Source of the DNA: a virus
Direction: 5' to 3' (one strand)
Virus record (IMG/VR): IMGVR_UViG_3300008113_004357
Location: 1 to 64,000 of that record
Length of the DNA: 64,000 bases
Position 1 is the first letter of the stretch. Every line of letters begins with the position of its first letter. A program made the translations under genes and the position numbers. Shown piece by piece: positions 24,560 through 32,681 of the stretch. The notes under the pieces were generated by a model, which was given only the letters and a program-made list of their open reading frames with translations, searched no databases and had not been told where the DNA came from.

Positions 24560-25530
24560 GTGTGTTTCCTTTTTATATCAAGAGTAACGCAGTGAAATCC
24601 ACCACCTAGTGTACGCTGTTGTCGCATAGGCAACATAGCACTATCAATATTATACTTTTCTAATTCTTTACGTAAATTATCTTGATTTTCTTCTAATGCT
24701 ACTAGATTAGGATTGACACTAAACAAGTTCATATTGATCCAAGTGCTGGCATTACAATAACCTGGATAGTGTCCAATATCTACAGGCTCAGGGCACCAAA
24801 TATAATCCCAGCTTTGTAACGGTTTAGGCAATTGATCAATGCTCTTAATTCTACTAGGATTTAACAGCATTAGCCCTTCACGTAATAGACAAATAGTACT
24901 GTCAAGATGCATATAACTATACACACCCTCGATAGTCCAAACTTTTTTATTTGGCATTAGTTCTTGAAGATATTCAGCACCTTTCTTGTTACCACTGTTG
25001 CTGACTAGATAATATAAGTTGTCGTTATCTCTTAATATATTAGCAGCATCAAATGCAGGTTCTGTTTCATTAAGTGCTAGTGTATCAGGATCGCCGAGAC
25101 AATTTAAATTGTATAAACTTTCATCGTATGAACACTTGGTAATCGTTACATAATTATTTTCAAAATGTTCTTGTAGGGCATAATATTCGTTATGTCTTGC
25201 TTTTAACGGCTGAGGAGTTGATAAGATTAGATTGTCATGTACTAACACTCCGTCTCTAGGACAATAGTTATAATAACTAGGAACAACATTTTTATTTGGT
25301 CTCAATACAGACACATTACAAGATTTTAAAAACTCAACAAATTTTTCTAAATCTTCGTTGGCTTCGTTGATAACTTGTTGAGGATAAGGTCCAACTAAAA
25401 TTTCATCAATATTTTTTACATCTGCATAATTAACAGTTCGCAAACTAGTATCAATAGCAGGAATTTTAGCGTCATCTGCAACGCCAACTATAACTGTTTC
25501 TAATGGATCCCATTCGTTCTTACTTAACAT
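24556..25530 (-). CDS. Arginine:glycine amidinotransferase-like enzyme
   Basis: 324 residues of the guanidino-modifying superfamily. NEWDPLETVIVG opens the fold, CPRDGVLVHDN (90-100) contacts substrate, EPAFDAAN (158-164) carries Asp161, YSYMHLDSTICLL (205-216) carries His208 and Asp210, and TLGGGFHCVTLDIKR (308-321) carries the nucleophile Cys314. A full triad suggests an active amidinotransferase moving the amidino group from arginine to an amine, although agmatine/arginine deiminase activity is possible. The upstream neighbour is a StrS-like aminotransferase. The same enzyme pair builds guanidino groups on aminocyclitols in streptomycin biosynthesis. Confidence 0.85.
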   Translation of the reverse strand: MLSKNEWDPLETVIVGVADDAKIPAIDTSLRTVNYADVKNIDEILVGPYPQQVINEANEDLEKFVEFLKSCNVSVLRPNKNVVPSYYNYCPRDGVLVHDNLILSTPQPLKARHNEYYALQEHFENNYVTITKCSYDESLYNLNCLGDPDTLALNETEPAFDAANILRDNDNLYYLVSNSGNKKGAEYLQELMPNKKVWTIEGVYSYMHLDSTICLLREGLMLLNPSRIKSIDQLPKPLQSWDYIWCPEPVDIGHYPGYCNASTWINMNLFSVNPNLVALEENQDNLRKELEKYNIDSAMLPMRQQRTLGGGFHCVTLDIKRKHT

Positions 25531-26110
25531 TAAACACTCTCATTTTACTAATGTCAGGATAATCTTTATCACTCCAACATTTTGGTTTTAAATCTTTTAT
25601 TTGTTCAAATCGTTGTATCCCTAACTCTGCAGATTCAGGTGTCATATAATAATGATATCCTAACAGATCAACATCTTGTTCTTTCCACAGTACGTCGGGC
25701 AATCTACCATCATAGCTCATTTTTTTTAAAATATTAGCAGCTTCTTGGTTGTCAGTTAAAATCATTCCGCCGCGGCCCAAATTAAGATGCTTTCTAAATT
25801 GAAAACTCAAACACATAAATGTGCCAGGAATATAACTATCTTTTTTCCATAAGACTGCTGCATCAATGATATTTGTATTACCAATAAAATAATAGTCTTG
25901 CCATTGCGATTCAACAAACTCCCACGACAGTCCTAGTTTTTCAAATGTCATTGGTATAGATAGATATGTGTGTGCAGGGCAAGTTACTGACTTGGGAGTT
26001 GTGTAACGCAAGCAAAGTTCTACGGCATGAGTACAACTGTCTGTTGCAACTGCATACTCAGAACCAAAATAGTTTGCGATAATATTTTCAAAGTCAGTTA
26101 CTGGAGACAT
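25520..26110 (-). CDS. Miniature DegT/DnrJ/EryC1/StrS aminotransferase
   Basis: 196 residues. FENIIANYFGSEYAVATDSC and THAVELCLR match the PLP-fold entry of the DegT family, CPAHTYLSI the substrate loop, DAAVLW the PLP-pyridine Asp, and CLSFQFRKHLNLGRGGM (100-116) the internal PLP Lys107. Typical members have 360-400 residues; this one stops after YYMTPESAELGIQRFEQ and lacks most of the C-terminal domain, though that final helix is the normal family segment. It may be a minimal enzyme or need a partner. Would transfer an amino group to a keto sugar or cyclitol. Overlaps both neighbours by 11-17 bases. Confidence 0.8.
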   Translation of the reverse strand: MSPVTDFENIIANYFGSEYAVATDSCTHAVELCLRYTTPKSVTCPAHTYLSIPMTFEKLGLSWEFVESQWQDYYFIGNTNIIDAAVLWKKDSYIPGTFMCLSFQFRKHLNLGRGGMILTDNQEAANILKKMSYDGRLPDVLWKEQDVDLLGYHYYMTPESAELGIQRFEQIKDLKPKCWSDKDYPDISKMRVFNVK

Positions 26111-28349
26111 TTTCTTTTGTTTTCTTAATACTAGAAATTGGAATTACTACATTAGAATGCATTGCTTGTTTTTCAGGTATGGCATCCATGTTTGAAGCAT
26201 TTGAAACTTCTACTTCGTATTCTTTAAAATTACCCCAGTGGCCTTGTCCTCTATATCTGTATTGAAAGGTGAAATTTATAGTATTGTTTAATATTCTTTC
26301 TTCTTCTAAAAGATCATTAAAGTCATCACCACTTCTTCCGGCTTCAACATCCCATGTTGGTTTAGCTAACTTTCTTGCTCGCTTTGCAGTATTACTCATC
26401 ATTCGACTATAGTCTTGAGCATAGAAAGGACCTTTACGTCCCCTAGGAGGTGGCTCTCTTTCGTCATAGGGATTATCAATTTGATCAAATTTATATTTAA
26501 AGTCAGCAGCCCACTCACCGTCATCTGAAATTTTAAATTTAAATACTGCATTGTACATGCCTGGACCATACTGCGTTCCAAATTCTTTCAAATCAATTTC
26601 AGGATTAAATAAAATCTCAGCTTCATAGCCACCGCGAGTTTTCCATAGCATACGGAAGAATGGCCACATCTCATTTACTAGTGCGTCAGCAAAAGGATTA
26701 ATGCTAGGTTTAATTATATCGTAATCAAATTTTTCATATTCAATTTCTTTTACAAGATAAGGATTGTTTAACTTTATTGAATAGTGCTCTTTAGCTAGAT
26801 TAAATCTCACAGGATAACCAAACGGTACTTCTGTACAGCCTGTCATAAAATCTAGGAACATATGCATTATTTTAACACGAGACATGACATGTGTGCCGCC
26901 CTTGGTAAAATCATTAGTGATCCAATGTCCTTGATATTTTTGCCAGCTGATATTAAACTTGTGGGGGTTTTGTCCAACAATAGTTTCTGGACCAAGTCCA
27001 TATCCTACACCAGCACCTACGTTATTGATGTTCATGTTACGCATACGCCATAGTAACGTCATGCTGTCAGCAAAGTCTTGTAGTGTCTCTGTAGGGAATC
27101 CTACAATCCAATTAGTAGCTGCATAGATACCAACTTCTTTGCCATGCTTAAAGTTGTCTTCCATTTCTTTAATAGTAACACCTTTGGCCATGTCATCTAG
27201 AACATGTTGACTGCCGCTTTCGATTCCGTAGTTTAACATAATACAGCCGCCGGCCTTTAAATCTTTAAAGTACTCAAGGTCCATGCGACCATCACAGCGA
27301 GCATAGCCTGTCCAGTTAATTTTTAGACCTTTGGCTTCAACTGCTTTACAAAAGGCACGTAGTTCTTTTAGGTTACCGTTAACTAGGCTATCAATGAACC
27401 AGATAACATCTACACCTTTGTTATAGTATAACCACTCTATTTCAGAAATTAAATCTACTGATTGACGTTGACGATATTTCCAAAAGTGTGTTTCTTCACA
27501 GAATGTACACTTGGCTGTACAACCTCGACTAATCTCTGTGTTAACTCCGTTAGGCAAATCGTAGAGACTAAAGTCAATGCTTTCGTAATCAGGCATTGGA
27601 AGTCCGTTAATATTGACACGTTCATATTCGTCTTGTGTTAATACAACAGGTTCAGTATGTTCTACTCCGTTTTCTACATCTTCTAATAACTTTAATAGAT
27701 TAATTTCACCCTCACCTACTACAACATAATCATAATAAGGATGTACAGTAAACCAACTTTTGTGTGCGTTAGGTCCGCCAACTGCAATTTTAATATGCGG
27801 AGCACGGCGTTTTAATTCTTGGGCCATCCATTTAGTAGGTTCTTCACTGATGTAGTACATACTAAAACCGACAACCTGCGGATTCATTTCTATTATTTCT
27901 TCTATTGCCTGTTCAAGAATAGGTTGTAGAATAGGATGTATATCTTTCATATACGTTTCCCCTAACCAGTGCCAACTGGCTGCAGGGTCCCACAATCTAA
28001 AAGGAAGTTTATTATTAGGGATCCAATCTTCTTGATGAGCGCGATATGCTTTAACATTAAGATCCATAATATGAGTTTCATATCCTGCACTTTTAGCAAC
28101 ACCGCTTAATCTAGCAAGACTAAACGGAGGCATATAAGGACTCCATTCTGGACATAGTACTAAAACTAATTTGGTATTTCTAGTCTTGTAGTCTACGTAA
28201 ACAGGAGTAAGATTTTTTTGTACAGTTGCTTTAGCATAGGGAGCAATGGCCTTCATCATAGACATATGACGTGCATCAGCTAAATCTTCGGGCGGCTTTT
28301 CGGGCAGGACTACTTCTTTTTTAGCAAGTCCTTGTAGATTAAAATCCAA
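26094..28349 (-). CDS. B12-binding radical SAM enzyme
   Basis: 751 residues. A cobalamin-binding Rossmann-like domain spans about 60-225 (LVLVLCPEWSPYMPPFSLAR, VVGFSMYYISEEPTKW, IAVGGPNAHKSW, YVVVGEGE). The radical SAM domain follows with C277-x3-C281-x2-C284 (SRGCTAKCTFCEE) and GIESGSQHVL. A C-terminal region of about 230 residues (AVFKFKISDDGEWAADFKYK, NFTFQYRYRGQGHWGNF) is not recognised. Such enzymes methylate unactivated carbons or rearrange skeletons. The start codon is TTG with AGGAG seven bases upstream. First gene after a 51-base gap; overlaps the aminotransferase by 17 bases. Confidence 0.88.
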   Translation of the reverse strand: MDFNLQGLAKKEVVLPEKPPEDLADARHMSMMKAIAPYAKATVQKNLTPVYVDYKTRNTKLVLVLCPEWSPYMPPFSLARLSGVAKSAGYETHIMDLNVKAYRAHQEDWIPNNKLPFRLWDPAASWHWLGETYMKDIHPILQPILEQAIEEIIEMNPQVVGFSMYYISEEPTKWMAQELKRRAPHIKIAVGGPNAHKSWFTVHPYYDYVVVGEGEINLLKLLEDVENGVEHTEPVVLTQDEYERVNINGLPMPDYESIDFSLYDLPNGVNTEISRGCTAKCTFCEETHFWKYRQRQSVDLISEIEWLYYNKGVDVIWFIDSLVNGNLKELRAFCKAVEAKGLKINWTGYARCDGRMDLEYFKDLKAGGCIMLNYGIESGSQHVLDDMAKGVTIKEMEDNFKHGKEVGIYAATNWIVGFPTETLQDFADSMTLLWRMRNMNINNVGAGVGYGLGPETIVGQNPHKFNISWQKYQGHWITNDFTKGGTHVMSRVKIMHMFLDFMTGCTEVPFGYPVRFNLAKEHYSIKLNNPYLVKEIEYEKFDYDIIKPSINPFADALVNEMWPFFRMLWKTRGGYEAEILFNPEIDLKEFGTQYGPGMYNAVFKFKISDDGEWAADFKYKFDQIDNPYDEREPPPRGRKGPFYAQDYSRMMSNTAKRARKLAKPTWDVEAGRSGDDFNDLLEEERILNNTINFTFQYRYRGQGHWGNFKEYEVEVSNASNMDAIPEKQAMHSNVVIPISSIKKTKENVSSN

Positions 28350-28400
28350 GTTAATTCTCCTATCAAATATTTAACAGTTTTAATTTTAGCCGTTTTTTTT

Positions 28401-29531
28401 CTAAACATTTACTGTGTCTAAACGATAACACGTTTTTTCCATCAATACTTGATAATTATGATCAAGAATTTCTTTGACAGCTTTCTGCCATTCAATCCAT
28501 TGGCTATCGCTGAATTCGCACAACCTTAAAACTTCTTTCCAAATCATGTCCAGTCGTGCATGATCGTCAATTTCATTATCGTAACTTTCGTCTATTAAGG
28601 GATCAAATGTTTTGTATCCTAATTTTTTTAAATGCTGCAATGAAAAGGGTCTTGACGCTAAAATGAAAGGGTGTTTTAATGCAATTGGCCTAAATGTTTT
28701 TTCTGTTAAAAATATAGAATCCCTAGCATCTATATACGGAAAAAAGTCATTGTGCTCTTTGAAAAACAGAGTTTCAGTAACCAAACTAAAATAACTGTCA
28801 TTGTGATAGTGTATATCGTCAAGTCGTACATCAATTGGATTGTATCTATCATCAGGGACATTAAGGCGAAGCGGGAATATGTCTTGGTATCTCGTAAATA
28901 ATTTACGCATTCTTTTATATTTCTGCGAATTACCTATACGATTTATCACATCTATACCATATTCAAAAGACGAATAAGTTTTTTCTAAAAGATTACTGTC
29001 AAGTATTTTGTAAAAAAGAAGTACTCTGTGTTCCCTTAACTGTTTGTTAAGACAACAAAATAATTTAGATTTTTTTTGAATTAAGTATTCAATTGTTGGA
29101 TGATTAGTTTCACGATAGAAAACAGAAAGATTTTCTTTCATTACATTTTCAAAAACACTACTGCAACAAATCTCAAGTAATGGTTCTATATTTTGTTCTA
29201 AACAATAGTTTTGATATACTTCTTTTCCATTTTGTGCTGAGGTCAGATATATGTAAGAAACGCTGTAATCATTTATTTGTCTAATAATTCTATGAATTTT
29301 TCTTATATGATCAAAGTAAACTGCTTCATTAACATTGTCAAATAAAATTCTTTTATATCCAGCACTGATTGCCGATTTGATAGAATCTATTATTGGATCT
29401 GTTTCTATTTTAGGAAAGGGATAATTGAAATATGTTCCAGCATAAACATAGAAAGTCTTGCTGTCTATCTCGCCAATAACTTCTGTTAAAAATTTAATGC
29501 TTAAATCAATTTTACTTTGTTCTAAAATTAA
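28401..29531 (-). CDS. Glycosyltransferase-like protein, SEK/KPF family (copy 2), no standard start codon
   Basis: The frame is open from the A10 run that ends the upstream dehydrogenase. The first ATG in frame is at 29141, giving 246 residues, yet the 130 codons before it match the paralogue at 31542: DNVNEAVYFDHI against NNSHEAFHSVVDGI, and CLNKQLREHRVLL against NLNRRWRFHRPAL. From 29531 it is 376 residues, like the 379-residue paralogue. The C-terminus has FLTEKTFRPIALKHPFILAS and GYKTFDPLIDESYDNEID. No ATG, GTG or TTG precedes 29141, so it is made by -1 frameshift fusion, by ATT initiation (29528 or later), or the sequence has an indel. Sugar specificity unknown. Confidence 0.65.
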   Translation of the reverse strand, partial: LILEQSKIDLSIKFLTEVIGEIDSKTFYVYAGTYFNYPFPKIETDPIIDSIKSAISAGYKRILFDNVNEAVYFDHIRKIHRIIRQINDYSVSYIYLTSAQNGKEVYQNYCLEQNIEPLLEICCSSVFENVMKENLSVFYRETNHPTIEYLIQKKSKLFCCLNKQLREHRVLLFYKILDSNLLEKTYSSFEYGIDVINRIGNSQKYKRMRKLFTRYQDIFPLRLNVPDDRYNPIDVRLDDIHYHNDSYFSLVTETLFFKEHNDFFPYIDARDSIFLTEKTFRPIALKHPFILASRPFSLQHLKKLGYKTFDPLIDESYDNEIDDHARLDMIWKEVLRLCEFSDSQWIEWQKAVKEILDHNYQVLMEKTCYRLDTVNV

Positions 29532-30721
29532 TTTTTTTTTTGGCGAGAATTGCCGTAGTGTATTAATTCAAAATTGGCACCATCTACAGTTTGCAATTTG
29601 CGCCACGGGTCTATTACAATAGATCCATTAGGGAATTCTACATATTTTACCCATTCTTCCCAGTAACCAATGAGATATACTTCAGTCCACTCAGATTTTA
29701 AATCTAAATCGCCTGTGTTTTTATCATAATAATTTACATTGCCACCTAGCTGTTCAATGTAATGGCCTACTAATAAACTGGGGCTTCCGATAGTATAATG
29801 TACACCCGGTTTGTATGCTTTACCTACTATGGTAACATTTTTACCTTGAGAGATACATTTTTTAGCAATGCGTTCAGATTGTACTTCTCTAGCTGTCATA
29901 ATAGCATCGAATAAATCATACCCCAGGTCAAGCTTGTCAGCTAGATATCTTAATGCTATGTTATCTCTTGGATGGCATGCGCCGCCATCACCGAGTCCTG
30001 CTGTCATATATGCAGGCCCCATAATACGATAAGAACTTTTTGCCAATGCATTAGTGACAACATCAACATTGATATTTCCATTTGTTTCTGCAACATCTTG
30101 TATCATATTAACCAGTGCTAGTTTTGTACTGATAAAAGTATTGTAAAAGATTTTAATGCTTTCTGCTTCGTCCCAAGTCCCAACTTCATACCGTGGGTTA
30201 TTTTTCATAAGAGGGTTATAAAAATCAATTAACTCTTGTGCATCACCAGTTAAACTGCCGTCTTCTGTACCTATGATAACCATTTCAGGATTAATCATAT
30301 CATACTTAACTGTACCCATGGCAATAAGATACGGATTATAGATAAAACGAGCATTAGTTATTAAGGGCTCTAATTGAGATCTTACAGTACCTGGTAAAAC
30401 TGTACTGATTAAAACAACTAGTTGTTTTTTGTTAACATGTCTATTAACTTCTTGTAAAATATTCTTAACAATAGTGTAATCAAAATCTTTATTTGGTAAA
30501 TGACTTGTCGGTGTTTCGCCGCCGTACATAGGGTCATGTGGTGTAGGTGCCGCAATAAAAATAAAATTGCTGTCTTCTACTGCATCTTTTATTGAAGACA
30601 TCATAGGAAAAGCAGGCGATCTAGGCTCAACGTCATAGCCTACTACTTGGTAGTGTTCTGCCATTACTTCGGCGCAATCTTGCCCAAGTTTTCCAACACC
30701 AATCATAGCAACTTTAGTCAT
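29528..30721 (-). CDS. UDP-glucose/GDP-mannose 6-dehydrogenase, full length
   Basis: 397 residues with all three family domains. MIGVGKLGQDCAEVM (6-20) is the NAD-binding motif, VLISTVLPGTV and EAESIKIFYNTFISTK form the centre, and GLGDGGACHPRDN (242-254) carries the catalytic Cys249. VTIVGKAYKPGVHYTIGSPS, after about residue 295, is the C-terminal nucleotide-binding domain. Oxidises an NDP-hexose to NDP-uronate, giving an acidic sugar for the local glycosyltransferases. Start preceded by AGGAAT. The gene ends in RQKKN encoded by an A10 run; see the frameshift site. Confidence 0.88.
   Translation of the reverse strand: MTKVAMIGVGKLGQDCAEVMAEHYQVVGYDVEPRSPAFPMMSSIKDAVEDSNFIFIAAPTPHDPMYGGETPTSHLPNKDFDYTIVKNILQEVNRHVNKKQLVVLISTVLPGTVRSQLEPLITNARFIYNPYLIAMGTVKYDMINPEMVIIGTEDGSLTGDAQELIDFYNPLMKNNPRYEVGTWDEAESIKIFYNTFISTKLALVNMIQDVAETNGNINVDVVTNALAKSSYRIMGPAYMTAGLGDGGACHPRDNIALRYLADKLDLGYDLFDAIMTAREVQSERIAKKCISQGKNVTIVGKAYKPGVHYTIGSPSLLVGHYIEQLGGNVNYYDKNTGDLDLKSEWTEVYLIGYWEEWVKYVEFPNGSIVIDPWRKLQTVDGANFELIHYGNSRQKKN
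29532..29541 (-). other. A10 run: candidate -1 ribosomal frameshift site
   Basis: Ten consecutive A (minus strand) sit five bases before the end of the dehydrogenase gene. In its frame they read C-AA AAA AAA AA-T TAA, containing the canonical slippery heptamer A AAA AAA. A -1 slip leads into KLILEQSKIDLS, the downstream glycosyltransferase-like frame, which has no normal start codon. A homopolymer-length sequencing error would give the same picture. Confidence 0.5.
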
Positions 30722-30739
30722 TTATATTCCTCAAAAAAC

Positions 30740-30747
30740 TATTTATT
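30740..30747 (-). promoter_or_regulatory. Late-promoter-like box AATAAATA
   Basis: On the minus strand AATAAATA matches TATAAATA at seven of eight positions, 18 bases before the ATG of the dehydrogenase gene, in one of the few gaps of the leftward run. Could provide late transcription of the dehydrogenase and genes downstream of it. Confidence 0.35.
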
Positions 30748-30750
30748 AAG

Positions 30751-31548
30751 TTAAAACCAATCTATTTTTATTTCTTTATTCATCACAACTGGAGGGTTAT
30801 TAGCGTCTAAATTAAACGTGTGATGAATATCATCAACAGTTGGACAAGCTTTTAAAAGTTTAGTAGATTGTATAGCGTACTTGTAGGTTTCTTGTGATAT
30901 GTCAAAACCCACTTTTTTTAAATATGCATAATATCTTGCCGGAGACGGATGGTAATCTTGAAATTTAATTCCCTGTTGCGGGTGATCATAAACGTGCCCA
31001 TGGTCCCAATGTCCTCTCATTTCTGTTTGAAATAAGTTAGGCAAACATATGCTAGTTACAGGTTTATATACATTCAATATTTTACCAATATCTTGTGTTT
31101 CTTCATTTTGATAATTCCAAGGAACACTAGTAAGAAAAATATAATCACATGGCAAACTATCAAGTAATCCTTTGGTCAAACTTACAACATTTAAATCTCT
31201 TAAAATATAGCCTTTTGTATCGCAGAATTTTTTAACAAAATTTTCAGGATAATATGCTTGAGTGAATATGTTTCCTGGTGTCTGCCAATGATCGTTTACG
31301 TATCTATCTTCTCTACAAAAAGTTGTCCACATTACCACAACTAGATCATCCTCTGTATAATTTAATTTAGTGTTACCTTCAGCTACTTTATACGAAATAA
31401 AAGGGTTGCCAGCTCCAGATTTTCCTAGGTTAATAAACTCTGTGTCTGGCATAGTATGTGCAAGAATATCTGCCCAGGTTGGCCAAATATATTTTGTAAA
31501 ACTACATCCAACTGTAATTAATCTTTTATATTTTTTTAAATTTAACAT
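30751..31548 (-). CDS. SGNH-type hydrolase/esterase-like protein
   Basis: 265 residues. RLITVGCSFTKYIWPTWADI puts Ser16 in the G-x-S nucleophile block; NLGKSGAGNPFI gives the Gly/Asn blocks; VVVMWTTFCREDR follows; and QDYHPSPARYYAYLK near residue 215 gives the D-x-x-H-P catalytic end. A second member of this superfamily lies at 22079. Likely an esterase or acyltransferase on a sugar or polysaccharide. No signal peptide is visible. Overlaps the upstream gene by seven bases. Confidence 0.75.
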   Translation of the reverse strand: MLNLKKYKRLITVGCSFTKYIWPTWADILAHTMPDTEFINLGKSGAGNPFISYKVAEGNTKLNYTEDDLVVVMWTTFCREDRYVNDHWQTPGNIFTQAYYPENFVKKFCDTKGYILRDLNVVSLTKGLLDSLPCDYIFLTSVPWNYQNEETQDIGKILNVYKPVTSICLPNLFQTEMRGHWDHGHVYDHPQQGIKFQDYHPSPARYYAYLKKVGFDISQETYKYAIQSTKLLKACPTVDDIHHTFNLDANNPPVVMNKEIKIDWF

Positions 31549-32681
31549 AATTTTGTTGTAAAGGTCGATTTTGAAAGCAAAGTATCAAAATTATATTTGC
31601 ATATAGATTTAGAAAAATCTAAAAACTCTGCTAGCTCAGTTGTATTTAAGTTAGATAAACGCTCAATTTCATCTACTATGGCTATCATACGTTTTACATC
31701 GTCTTCAATAAGATCGTATGCTTCATTAATATACGGATGAAAAGTTTTATAACCTATAGACCTAATTGCTTCTAGACTGTTAGGTCTACTTACAATTATA
31801 AAAGGATGGAAATTTGCAATTGGTTTAAAAAGTTTTTCGCTTAAAAATCTTCCCTTTTCTAGAAAATCATAATAATTTGTTTCGCTTACTACACTAAAAT
31901 AAGTTTCTTCATAAAATTTAGTAGTACTTTGCAATAAGGTAACATGGTTAATCTCCATGTCTGTCCTATCTACAAATAACTCTGGCAATGATAAAATTTT
32001 ATCTTTATTATTTTTTAAAAACTCTAATTCTGTATAATGATTTCTATGGATATCTAAAATGTCGTTCCAAACTTTATCCCAAGTTTTGTTATCGTCCGAT
32101 TTTGCTAAACTTACATATCCATAATCTAGCAAATTTCTAGCAGCCAAAAATGCTACTAACGCAGGTCGATGAAATCTCCATCTTCTGTTTAAATTTAAAA
32201 ACTTTTTAGAATAATTTTTTATATTAAGAGTATCCGGTAAAACATAACCCATACTAGTTACATCGCACTTTGTTGATAGTTCAAAAACTCTTGACCATTC
32301 GGATGTAATAGGTTTACAATTATATTTTTTAGATACTATACCAATTTCAACAGCTATATCCGCAGACTCGCTTAATAGTAATATTTGTTCTTCGGGAATT
32401 TTAAATTTAATAACAACAAATTTATAAATTCCATCAACTACAGAATGAAACGCTTCATGGCTGTTATTTAAAATTAACTTGATTCGTTTACGTCGAATTG
32501 AAATCAAAATATTAGACGGAACAACTTTGTTTAAATGCTCAAGTCCTTCACCTGTCATAAAGTCGACACAAAAATACTGTGCATCATTAAACTTTCTCAT
32601 TCGAGGAAGAACAGTTTCGTCCCGCATAGAGATTTCACTATTTCCGTCAATATAAGGAACTACGTTGTTTACTATAGACAT
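31542..32681 (-). CDS. Glycosyltransferase-like protein, SEK/KPF family (copy 3)
   Basis: 379 residues. FLNLNRRWRFHRPALVAFLA and RFLSEKLFKPIANFHPFIIV with SIGYKTFHPYINEAYD are the family landmarks shared with the genes at 22807 and 28401. ATG start directly after the stop of the SPASM-type radical SAM gene. The conserved Ser-Glu-Lys and Asn-Arg-His-Arg positions suggest a phosphate or nucleotide-sugar pocket, which is inference. This copy has an intact start and serves as the length reference for the copy at 28401. Confidence 0.7.
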   Translation of the reverse strand: MSIVNNVVPYIDGNSEISMRDETVLPRMRKFNDAQYFCVDFMTGEGLEHLNKVVPSNILISIRRKRIKLILNNSHEAFHSVVDGIYKFVVIKFKIPEEQILLLSESADIAVEIGIVSKKYNCKPITSEWSRVFELSTKCDVTSMGYVLPDTLNIKNYSKKFLNLNRRWRFHRPALVAFLAARNLLDYGYVSLAKSDDNKTWDKVWNDILDIHRNHYTELEFLKNNKDKILSLPELFVDRTDMEINHVTLLQSTTKFYEETYFSVVSETNYYDFLEKGRFLSEKLFKPIANFHPFIIVSRPNSLEAIRSIGYKTFHPYINEAYDLIEDDVKRMIAIVDEIERLSNLNTTELAEFLDFSKSICKYNFDTLLSKSTFTTKLC

